6,338 bases of DNA. Source: Hyphomicrobiales bacterium (GTDB lineage: Bacteria > Pseudomonadota > Alphaproteobacteria > Rhizobiales > Beijerinckiaceae). Every line of letters begins with the position of its first letter. The stretch's first letter is position 1. The stretch is from assembly GCA_027489835.1 (NCBI GenBank), contig JAIXZF010000254.1, positions 1 to 6,338 of the forward strand. Direction: 5' to 3'. The translations under genes and the position numbers were made by a program. Positions 1 through 5,625 of this stretch are shown piece after piece. The notes beneath the pieces were generated by a model. It was given only the letters and a program-made list of their open reading frames with translations, was not told the DNA's origin and made no database searches.

Positions 1-1580
1 GTCGCTGGTGCGCGCTCGCCTTCGTGCCATCGGGCCTGCTGGTCGCCGTCACCGCGCATATCTCGACGGATGTCGCCGCGGCCCCGCTGCTCTGGGTCAT
101 TCCGCTCGCGCTGTTCCTCCTCACCTTCATCGTCACCTTCCAACGCCGGCCGATCCTGCCGCATCTCGCCATGGTGGCGGTGCAGCCTTCCCTCGTCATC
201 GCCGCCTTCGCCTTCGGAGGCGTGCTTGTCGGCACGGGCGCGGCGGCCGCGCTCCTCTTCACGCTGCTGGGCTTCTTTGCCACGGCGATGGTCTTCCACG
301 GCGAGCTCGCACGGCTGAGGCCGAAGGCTGAGCGCCTGACCGAATTCTATGTCTGGATGTCGGTCGGCGGCGTTCTCGGCGGCATCTTCGCCGGCCTGCT
401 GTCGCCCCACCTTTTCGACAGCGTCGCCGAATACGGCATCCTGCTCTTCGCCGCGTTGGTTGTCCGCTTCGCCGGGCGACCGCACTTGACGCCGCGCGCC
501 CAGCTCATGGCGGGCCTCGGCGTGCTGGCCGCATCGCTCGTCGTCCTCGCCCTGATCTCGCCCGCCACCGCGTCGGCGGGCTTCAGGAGCGCGCTTGGCC
601 TTACCGGCGTCTGCCTCGGCCTCGTCGGCCTGATGGCGCTCGTTCCGGATGCGCGCCGCCTCGCGCTGATCCTCGCCCCGGTGCTCGCCACGCTGAACCT
701 CGCGCCAGCCTTCACCAGCAAGACGGTCTCGGTCCGCTCGTTCTTCGGCGTGAGCAAGATCACCACGTCGGAAGATGGCACGCTGCGCTACCTCGCGCAC
801 GGCACGACTTTCCATGGCGCTCAGCGCATCGCTGAGATCGTCAACGGCCTGCCGCCGGAGCCGCTGACCTACTACTATCGCGGCAGCCCGTTCGATCAGG
901 CCATCGCCGCCACGCGCGAGGCCATGGGCGGATCGCTCGGCCATGTCGCCGTCATCGGGCTGGGCACTGGCTCCCAGGCCTGCCTCAAGCGGCCGGGCGA
1001 GGCGTGGAGTTTCTACGAGATCGATCCGCACGTCGTCCGCATCGCGCGCGATCCCAGCCACTTCACCTTCCTCGACAAATGCGCGCCTGACGCCAGGATC
1101 GTGCTCGGCGATGCGCGGCTGAAGCTGCAGGATGCGGCGCCCGCGCGCTACGGCATGATCATCGTGGATGCCTTCTCGTCGGATTCGATCCCCGTCCATC
1201 TCCTGACGCGCGAGGCGATAGATCTGTATCGGGCCAAGCTCGCCCCGGGCGGCTCGATCGTCTTCCATCTGTCGAACCGCAACCTGACGCTCGCGCCCTT
1301 CGTCGCCGCAACCGCCGCGACGCTTGGCCTCGAGACATGGCGCAGCATGAAGCAGGACCTCACCGCAGCGGAGCTCAAGGCCGGCAAGGCCTCCACGGAC
1401 ATCGCGCTGGTGACCGACCGCCCCTCCGTGCTGGCCGCGCTGCAGGCAGGGGACAAGGGCGGCCACTGGCGCGCCATCGGCCGCGATCAGACGGGCATCA
1501 CGCCGTGGACCGACGATTTCTCCAACGTGCTCGCGGCCGGCTGGCTCAGGTTCCGCGAGGACCGGCAGCTGACGCGATGA
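1..1580 (+). CDS. Membrane protein fused to a spermidine-synthase-like domain (5' end missing)
   Basis: The reading frame is open from the left edge (first complete codon at position 3) to the TGA at 1578-1580, giving 525 visible residues. A GTG at 24 lies inside conserved-looking helix sequence (FVPSGLLVAVTAH), so it is not the real start. Residues about 1-235 hold roughly seven or eight hydrophobic segments with short polar loops. Residues about 287-500 form a Rossmann-type, polyamine-synthase-like domain: YYYRGSPF (290-297, comparable to the TYYH region of spermidine synthases), the nucleotide-binding GLGTGS (319-324), an acidic E-x-D (339-341), GDAR (369-372) and DAFSSDSIP (389-397). The Asp in DAF matches the usual catalytic Asp position, but the classical D-S/T-T-D-P-x-G-P continuation is absent, so aminopropyl transfer is not assured. 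Family members are usually annotated 'fused MFS/spermidine synthase', and their substrate is generally unproven. The fold assignment is firm; the reaction is not. The 3' end overlaps the convergent cinA by 35 bp. Confidence 0.85.
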   Translation, partial: RWCALAFVPSGLLVAVTAHISTDVAAAPLLWVIPLALFLLTFIVTFQRRPILPHLAMVAVQPSLVIAAFAFGGVLVGTGAAAALLFTLLGFFATAMVFHGELARLRPKAERLTEFYVWMSVGGVLGGIFAGLLSPHLFDSVAEYGILLFAALVVRFAGRPHLTPRAQLMAGLGVLAASLVVLALISPATASAGFRSALGLTGVCLGLVGLMALVPDARRLALILAPVLATLNLAPAFTSKTVSVRSFFGVSKITTSEDGTLRYLAHGTTFHGAQRIAEIVNGLPPEPLTYYYRGSPFDQAIAATREAMGGSLGHVAVIGLGTGSQACLKRPGEAWSFYEIDPHVVRIARDPSHFTFLDKCAPDARIVLGDARLKLQDAAPARYGMIIVDAFSSDSIPVHLLTREAIDLYRAKLAPGGSIVFHLSNRNLTLAPFVAATAATLGLETWRSMKQDLTAAELKAGKASTDIALVTDRPSVLAALQAGDKGGHWRAIGRDQTGITPWTDDFSNVLAAGWLRFREDRQLTR

Positions 1581-2052
1581 GCGCGAGCGCATCGCGGACG
1601 GCCGCTTCGCGGATCCCGGCGCGGCCGAGATCGCCATAGCGCCGTTCGAGATGCGCCAGTGCGCCGTCACGCGTGGCGCAGGCGAGGTGCACGAGACCCA
1701 CCGGCTTGGCCTCGCTGCCGCCGCCTGGCCCGGCGATGCCGGTGATCGACACCGCCACATCGGCGCGCGAATGGACGAGCGCGCCGCGCGCCATGGCTTC
1801 CGCCACCGGCCTGCTGACCGCCCCGTGCGCCTCGATCAGCGCGGTGGACACGCCGAGCATCTCGGCCTTCGCGGCGTTCGAGTAGGTCACGAAGCCGCGC
1901 TCGACGACATCGGAAGAGCCGGCGATGGCCGTCAGAGCGGCTGCGACGAGCCCGCCCGTGCAGCTTTCGGCCGAGGTCGCCATCCAGCCGCGAGAACGGC
2001 AGGCGGCAAGGGCGCGCCGCGCGAGGTCGTCGATCGTGTCGTCAGCGCTCAT
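1546..2052 (-). CDS. cinA: CinA-family nicotinamide-nucleotide amidase (PncC-type, short form)
   Basis: This 168-residue cytoplasmic protein matches the stand-alone C-terminal CinA domain, like E. coli PncC, and lacks the long N-terminal MoaB-like domain of full-length CinA. The family hydrolyses nicotinamide mononucleotide to nicotinate mononucleotide and ammonia, recycling the NMN released by NAD-dependent DNA ligase. Visible signatures are AESCTGG (28-34) with the nucleophile candidate Ser30, the FVTYSNAAK segment with Tyr57 and Lys62, and GIAGPGGGSEAKPVG (105-119). Ser30, Tyr57 and Lys62 line up one residue before the E. coli Ser31, Tyr58 and Lys63. I chose the ATG at 2052-2050 over the in-frame ATG at 2061-2059 because GGAGG (2066-2062) sits 9 nt before the former and directly abuts the latter. 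The start lies inside the end of ispDF (11 bp overlap), which suggests translational coupling. The 3' end runs 35 bp into the opposing upstream gene. Confidence 0.93.
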   Translation of the reverse strand: MSADDTIDDLARRALAACRSRGWMATSAESCTGGLVAAALTAIAGSSDVVERGFVTYSNAAKAEMLGVSTALIEAHGAVSRPVAEAMARGALVHSRADVAVSITGIAGPGGGSEAKPVGLVHLACATRDGALAHLERRYGDLGRAGIREAAVRDALALIASAAGPRGT

Positions 2053-3262
2053 CGGGCCCATCCTCCGGCAGTCGCAGCGTCACGGTCGCGAGCGCGGCCA
2101 AGCCTTCCGCCCGGCCGATGAAACCGAGGCGCTCGGAGGTTGTCGCCTTCAGACCGACCTGATCGGTGCTGATGCCCGCCACCTCGGCGATGCGCGCCCG
2201 CATGGCGTCGCGATGCGGGCCGACCTTCGGCCGTTCGCAGATGATGCTGAGGTCGACATGGTCGATCACCCCGCCGCGTGCCGCGACGCGCTCGCAGGCG
2301 AAGGCGAGGAACCGGTCCGAAGAGGCTCCGCGCCAGCGCTCGTCGCTCGGGGGGAAATGAACGCCGATGTCCCCATCCCCGATGGCGCCGAACAGCGCGT
2401 CACAGAGCGCGTGCAGCGCGACGTCGCCATCCGAATGCGCGACGACGCCTCTGTCATGGGCGATGCGCACGCCGCCGAGCCAGACATGGTCGCCCGGTCC
2501 GAAGGCGTGGACGTCGTAGCCGGTGGCGACCCGCGTCCGCAGGCTGCGGGGTGTGGGCGACAGGCGGCGTTCGGCGCTCATGAAATCCTCTGACCTCGTC
2601 AGCTTGATGTTGGCCGGGTCGCCAGCGAATGTCGCCGGCTCGACGCCGGCCCATTCGAGCACGGCGGCATCGTCCGTGAAGTCGTCGCGGCCTGCAGCGG
2701 ACGCCTTTGCGTGCGCCGCCCGGATCGCGCCGAGCCTGAAGCCCTGCGGCGTCTGCACGGTCCTGAGCGAGGCCCTGTCCAGCGTCGAGACGATGCGGCC
2801 ATCCGCGTCGATCCGCTTCACCGTGTCGGTGACGTCCAGAGCGGGGATGGCCGAGCCGTGGAGGAGGGCGGTCGTCACGGCCGCCTCGATCAGGGCCAGG
2901 CTGACGAACGGCCGCGCCGCGTCGTGGATCAGCACCACGGCCTCGTCCGGCGCATCGATGGCGGCGAGCGCCCTCGCGACGGTCGCACAGCGCGTTGCGC
3001 CTCCCGGCACCGGAGGGCCGAGTCGCGTCGAGGGAAGGGTGGCCGATGCCGCCTTATAGTGCGCCATGTCATCGGGGTGCACCGCCGTGACGATCCGTGA
3101 GACCAGCGGTGATGCGGCGAAGGCCTCCAGTGTCCGTGTCAGCACAGGCTTGCCGCCAAGCATGCGATACTGCTTCGGCAGTCCTCCGCCGGCCCTCAAC
3201 CCGCGCCCCGCCGCGACGATGACGGCGATGACGGGAACGGGGAAAGGCGAGGCCGGAGTCAT
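2042..3262 (-). CDS. ispDF: Bifunctional IspD/IspF isoprenoid enzyme (IspDF)
   Basis: This 406-residue cytoplasmic fusion carries two non-consecutive MEP-pathway activities. Residues about 9-232 are IspD (2-C-methyl-D-erythritol 4-phosphate cytidylyltransferase): the CTP-binding AAGRG...LPKQY (17-32, Lys30), HDAARP (113-118, Asp114), TPQGF (171-175) and NIKLT (218-222, Lys220). Residues about 243-400 are IspF (MEcPP synthase): YDVHAF with metal ligands Asp250 and His252, HSDGD (276-280), third ligand His284 in VALH, and the C-terminal TTSERLGFIGR (374-384). The three ligands keep the spacing of E. coli IspF Asp8, His10 and His42. The linker is short (about 10 residues). Such fusions are common in alpha- and epsilonproteobacteria; IspE, the intervening enzyme, is expected elsewhere. 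The frame is open upstream to an ATG at 3352, but that would add 30 residues with no family resemblance across the promoter region, so the ATG at 3262-3260 is preferred. No clear Shine-Dalgarno precedes it. Confidence 0.95.
   Translation of the reverse strand: MTPASPFPVPVIAVIVAAGRGLRAGGGLPKQYRMLGGKPVLTRTLEAFAASPLVSRIVTAVHPDDMAHYKAASATLPSTRLGPPVPGGATRCATVARALAAIDAPDEAVVLIHDAARPFVSLALIEAAVTTALLHGSAIPALDVTDTVKRIDADGRIVSTLDRASLRTVQTPQGFRLGAIRAAHAKASAAGRDDFTDDAAVLEWAGVEPATFAGDPANIKLTRSEDFMSAERRLSPTPRSLRTRVATGYDVHAFGPGDHVWLGGVRIAHDRGVVAHSDGDVALHALCDALFGAIGDGDIGVHFPPSDERWRGASSDRFLAFACERVAARGGVIDHVDLSIICERPKVGPHRDAMRARIAEVAGISTDQVGLKATTSERLGFIGRAEGLAALATVTLRLPEDGPDER
2062..2066 (-). promoter_or_regulatory. 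Ribosome binding site of cinA, inside ispDF
   Basis: GGAGG on the minus strand lies 9 nt upstream of the ATG at 2052-2050 and within the last codons of ispDF. This spacing decides the cinA start over the ATG at 2061 and fits termination-reinitiation coupling with ispDF. Confidence 0.7.
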
Positions 3263-3268
3263 GACGGT

Positions 3269-3298
3269 TTTGTAGCCGCACCCCGGCCCTCGAGTCAT
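3269..3298 (-). promoter_or_regulatory. Weak candidate promoter for ispDF-cinA
   Basis: On the minus strand, ATGACT (3298-3293) and TACAAA (3274-3269) are separated by 18 nt and loosely resemble -35 and -10 elements (5 of 6 and 4 of 6 consensus bases). A start 7 nt after the -10 would fall at about 3262, on the proposed ispDF start codon itself. The elements were read by eye and the fit is modest. Confidence 0.2.
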
Positions 3299-3336
3299 CC
3301 CGTCGCTGCCGATTCGGTGAGGGGTGCAGAAAACCT

Positions 3337-3365
3337 TTGTCGCACCGCACAAAAAGCGCTTAAAT
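3337..3365 (+). promoter_or_regulatory. Candidate housekeeping promoter for dusB-ntrB-ntrC
   Basis: TTGTCG (3337-3342) and TTAAAT (3360-3365) are separated by exactly 17 nt, a good fit to a sigma-70-type promoter with a TTG-initial -35 as found in alphaproteobacteria. A transcript starting about 7 nt downstream (near 3372) would begin only a few nucleotides before the ATG at 3376 and after the alternative ATG at 3364. I see no sigma-54 GG-N10-GC promoter here. The call is from motif reading only. Confidence 0.4.
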
Positions 3366-3375
3366 GTGCAGCACT

Positions 3376-4404
3376 ATGACAGTTGAACAAAAATCAGGCG
3401 TCTGGCCGGGCGTATTCGGGCAATCGACGGCGCCACGTGTCGCGCTGGCGCCCATGTCCGGCGTAACCGACCTGGCCCTGCGCCGGATCGCGATGGAATT
3501 CGGCGCAAGCTATGTCGTCAGCGAGATGGTCGCGTCCGATGAGTTCGTCCGCGGCCATGAGGAGACGCGCCTGCGGGCCGAAGGCAACGGCGTCAGCCCC
3601 CATGTCGTGCAGCTCGCGGGCTGCGAGGCTGGCTGGCTGGCTGACGCGGCGCGGCTTGCCGAGCAGAGCGGCGCCGACGTCGTCGACCTCAACATGGGCT
3701 GTCCGGCCAAGAAAGTGACCGGCGGCTGGGCGGGCTCGGCGCTGATGCGCGATCCCGACCATGCGGCGCGGCTGGTCGAGGCGGTGGTGGCCGCAACCGC
3801 GCGGCCGGTGACGGTCAAGATGCGGCTGGGCTGGGACGATGCCTCGCAGAATGCGCCGCTGCTGGCCCACCGGGCCGTCGAGGCGGGCGCCACCGTCATC
3901 ACCGTGCATGGCCGCACGCGGCAGCAATTCTACAAGGGCCGTGCCGACTGGGCCGCCATCGATGCCGTTCGGCAGGCCCTACCGGCCACGCCCCTCGTCG
4001 CCAACGGGGACATCGCCGACGCTGCCGATGCGCGGCGATGCCTGGCGCTTTCAGGGGCTGATGCGGTGATGGTGGGGCGCGCCGCCCTCGGACGGCCTTG
4101 GCTGCCCGGCATGATCGCGGCCGAGTTGCGCAGCGGCAAGCCGGCAGCGGAGCCTTCGCTCGACGTGAAGCTGGCAGCCACGCTCCGGCACTACGAGGGC
4201 CTTCTCTCGATGATGGGCCACGATGCCGGGCTGCGGCATGCCCGCAAGCATCTTGCTGCGGCGATCGAGGACGCGGCCCGCCATGGCGGCGGCCTGGCCC
4301 TCGGCTACAAGGCAGCCATCTGCACCGCGACCGCGGCGGCCGAAGTCCGGCGGCTGCTGGCCGAGGCCTTCAAGACGACAGGGCCCGCCAGTCTGGCGGC
4401 CTGA
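3376..4404 (+). CDS. dusB: tRNA-dihydrouridine synthase DusB (NifR3)
   Basis: This FMN-dependent enzyme reduces uridines in the tRNA D-loop to dihydrouridine using NADPH. The TIM-barrel motifs appear in order: LAPMSGVTDLALRR near the N-terminus (FMN binding), SEMVASDEF, VQLAGCE, DLNMGCPAKKV with the catalytic proton-donor Cys (residue 109 from this start), VKMRLGW, VHGRTRQQFYKG, ANGDI and VMVGRAALGRPW. The C-terminal helical tRNA-binding segment with HARKHLAAAIEDA follows. The length of 342 residues is normal. The start is uncertain: ATG at 3364 (four residues longer) or 3376. Neither has a Shine-Dalgarno, and 3376 is preferred because the candidate -10 covers 3360-3365. The gene heads the conserved alphaproteobacterial nifR3-ntrB-ntrC operon; despite the historical name, no direct nitrogen-regulatory role is evident from the protein. 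Confidence 0.95.
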   Translation: MTVEQKSGVWPGVFGQSTAPRVALAPMSGVTDLALRRIAMEFGASYVVSEMVASDEFVRGHEETRLRAEGNGVSPHVVQLAGCEAGWLADAARLAEQSGADVVDLNMGCPAKKVTGGWAGSALMRDPDHAARLVEAVVAATARPVTVKMRLGWDDASQNAPLLAHRAVEAGATVITVHGRTRQQFYKGRADWAAIDAVRQALPATPLVANGDIADAADARRCLALSGADAVMVGRAALGRPWLPGMIAAELRSGKPAAEPSLDVKLAATLRHYEGLLSMMGHDAGLRHARKHLAAAIEDAARHGGGLALGYKAAICTATAAAEVRRLLAEAFKTTGPASLAA

Positions 4405-4408
4405 GCAC

Positions 4409-4413
4409 GAGAG
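4409..4413 (+). promoter_or_regulatory. Ribosome binding site of ntrB
   Basis: GAGAG lies 9 nt before the ATG at 4423. It favours that ATG over the upstream in-frame TTG at 4414, which it abuts directly. Confidence 0.5.
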
Positions 4414-4422
4414 TTGCGCGCG

Positions 4423-5541
4423 ATGATTGCAGGCACGTTCGGAGTTGCGGCAAGGGAGTTTCCGGATCGGGTCTTCGGAGTCCTGCCGATCCCCATAGTG
4501 GTGGTCGATGGCGAGGGCCTGATCCTCGAGGCCAACAGCGCCGCCGAGGACTTCCTGCAGTCTAGCCTGCCCGTCCTGCGCCGGATGACGCTCGGCGAGA
4601 TCCTGCCCTTCGGCTCGCCCGTGCTTTCGCTGCTCGAGGAGGTGCGCCGCCGCGGCGCCAGCGTCACCGAATATCGCGTGGACCTGAGCTCGCCCCGCAT
4701 GGGCAAGGAAAAGATCGTCGATGTCTTCGCCTCGCCCCTGCGCGATCCCGACGGTTCGGTTGTGCTGATGCTTCAGGAGCGCACCATCGCCGAGAAGATG
4801 GACCGCCAGCTCACCCACCGTGGCGCCGCACGGTCGATGACGGCGCTTGGCGCCATGCTCGCGCACGAGATCAAGAACCCGCTCTCGGGCATCCGGGGGG
4901 CGGCGCAGCTGCTCGAGACCTCCGTCCCCGACGAGGACCGCGTCCTGACCCGGCTGATCTGCGAGGAAACCGACCGGATCGTGAAGCTCGTCGAGCGCGT
5001 CGAGATGTTCGGCGACGACCGCCCGGGCGAGCGTGGTTCGGTCAACATCCACGATGTCCTCGACCATGTCAGGCGGCTGGCCATCTCCGGCTTCGCGCGG
5101 CATCTGAGGATCGTCGAGGCCTACGATCCGTCCCTGCCGCCCGTCTATGCCTCCCGCGACCAGCTTGTCCAAGTTTTCCTCAATCTGCTTAAAAATGCGG
5201 CAGAAGCCATCCCCGCGGAGGCGCCGGATGGTGAAATCATCCTCTCGACGGCGTTCAGGCCCGGAATCCGGATGCAGCGCCCGGGATTTTCAGAACGCGT
5301 CGCGCTGCCGCTCGAGATTTGCATCCGCGACAACGGGCAGGGCGTGCCGACGGACATCCTGCCGCACCTGTTCGATCCGTTCGTGACCACGAAGGCGCAG
5401 GGCAGTGGCCTCGGTCTTGCACTTGTCGCGAAGATCATCGGCAACCACGGCGGGATCATCGAATGCGAATCCGTTCCGAAGCGGACCACCTTCAGGGTCC
5501 TGCTTCCGATCCACCGATCGCTCGACGGACGGCGGCTGTGA
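4423..5541 (+). CDS. ntrB: Nitrogen-sensing histidine kinase/phosphatase NtrB (GlnL)
   Basis: This 372-residue protein without transmembrane segments has the NtrB layout. It phosphorylates NtrC under nitrogen limitation and, when bound by PII, dephosphorylates it. A PAS-like sensory domain spans about residues 15-125 (LPIPIVVVDGEGLILEANSA is its core strand region). The dimerisation/phosphotransfer helix contains AHEIKNPLSG with phospho-acceptor His148. The HATPase domain shows the N-box NLLKNAAEAI (254-263, Asn258), the G1 box DNGQGVP (303-309), the F-box LFDPFVTTK (316-324) and the G2 box GSGLGLALV (327-335). The segment RTIAEKMDRQLTHRGAARS before the His is typical of rhizobial NtrB. The gene begins 18 nt after the dusB stop, so it is very probably co-transcribed with dusB. 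The start is the ATG at 4423; a TTG at 4414 would add three residues. No degenerate motif is seen, so it should be an active kinase. Confidence 0.97.
   Translation: MIAGTFGVAAREFPDRVFGVLPIPIVVVDGEGLILEANSAAEDFLQSSLPVLRRMTLGEILPFGSPVLSLLEEVRRRGASVTEYRVDLSSPRMGKEKIVDVFASPLRDPDGSVVLMLQERTIAEKMDRQLTHRGAARSMTALGAMLAHEIKNPLSGIRGAAQLLETSVPDEDRVLTRLICEETDRIVKLVERVEMFGDDRPGERGSVNIHDVLDHVRRLAISGFARHLRIVEAYDPSLPPVYASRDQLVQVFLNLLKNAAEAIPAEAPDGEIILSTAFRPGIRMQRPGFSERVALPLEICIRDNGQGVPTDILPHLFDPFVTTKAQGSGLGLALVAKIIGNHGGIIECESVPKRTTFRVLLPIHRSLDGRRL
5165..5194 (+). promoter_or_regulatory. Possible internal promoter within ntrB
   Basis: TTGTCC (5165-5170) and TTAAAA (5189-5194) are 18 nt apart in a locally AT-rich stretch (about 41% GC by hand count over 5164-5200), encoding the conserved N-box region. 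The pair closely resembles the candidate dusB promoter (TTGTCG-N17-TTAAAT). If active, it would supply extra ntrC transcript about 430 bp upstream of the ntrC start. The conserved protein sequence may explain part of the AT-rich pattern. Confidence 0.2.
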
Positions 5542-5555
5542 GCCGGGCAACCGGC
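5542..5555 (+). other. Small GNRA-loop hairpin after ntrB
   Basis: Directly after the ntrB TGA, GCCGG (5542-5546) and CCGGC (5551-5555) form a perfect 5-bp GC stem closed by a GCAA tetraloop, a stable GNRA type. No U-tract follows, so it is not a convincing intrinsic terminator. It could tune or stabilise the ntrB-ntrC mRNA, or be chance in GC-rich DNA. Confidence 0.35.
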
Positions 5556-5614
5556 CAGACTCTCCGGCTGCCGCGCCGCGACGTCGCCCCGCGCGTCCCA
5601 ACATTGCGAATGAC

Positions 5615-5618
5615 AGGA
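5615..5618 (+). promoter_or_regulatory. Ribosome binding site of ntrC
   Basis: AGGA lies 7 nt upstream of the ATG at 5626, a good spacing, and fixes the ntrC start. It makes ntrC independently translatable rather than coupled to ntrB, whose stop is 84 nt upstream. Confidence 0.65.
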
Positions 5619-5625
5619 ATTGCAG

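Larger units (their letters stand above)
3263..3375. promoter_or_regulatory. Divergent regulatory region between ispDF and dusB
   Basis: This is the only divergent non-coding gap in the window, and it must start both the leftward ispDF-cinA operon and the rightward dusB-ntrB-ntrC operon. It is visibly richer in A and T around 3328-3365 than the flanking genes. It contains six GCAC or GTGC tetramers: 3278-3281, 3324-3327, 3342-3345, 3347-3350, 3366-3369 and 3371-3374. These resemble half-sites of the NtrC consensus (GCAC-N7-GTGC), but no pair has the correct orientation together with the 7-nt spacing, so a genuine NtrC operator is not demonstrated. The dusB-ntrBC operon is reported to be autoregulated by NtrC in some rhizobia, which makes the cluster worth noting. 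Confidence 0.5.

Noticed and set aside
24..26. GTG as start codon of the first gene
   Set aside because: The frame is open to the window edge and residues before it continue a hydrophobic segment typical of the family, so the gene starts upstream of the window.
1925..2593. 222-codon plus-strand frame across cinA and ispDF
   Set aside because: It straddles two real genes on the other strand and contains no recognisable domain.
3263..3352. N-terminal 30-residue extension of IspDF from the ATG at 3352
   Set aside because: The extra residues do not resemble IspD and would cover the divergent promoter region; the IspD fold starts just after the ATG at 3262.
3337..3354. TTTGT...ACAAA inverted repeat as a dedicated operator
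   Set aside because: Only five bases per arm match and the 8-nt interior shows no further symmetry; it overlaps the candidate -35 region.
3627..3642. Four tandem GGCT units inside dusB, a possible slippage or phase-variation tract
   Set aside because: Four units are too few to suggest phase variation, the repeat encodes ordinary DusB sequence, and the frame is intact.
4051..5172. Long open frame of 373 codons on the minus strand opposite dusB and ntrB
   Set aside because: It is antisense to two clearly recognisable genes, its translation is rich in Arg/Ala/Gln/His low-complexity sequence without any recognisable motif, and long antisense frames are expected in GC-rich coding DNA.
5542..5555. 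Hairpin after ntrB as an intrinsic terminator
   Set aside because: The stem is only 5 bp and no U-tract follows; ntrC lies 84 nt downstream and is expected to be co-transcribed.
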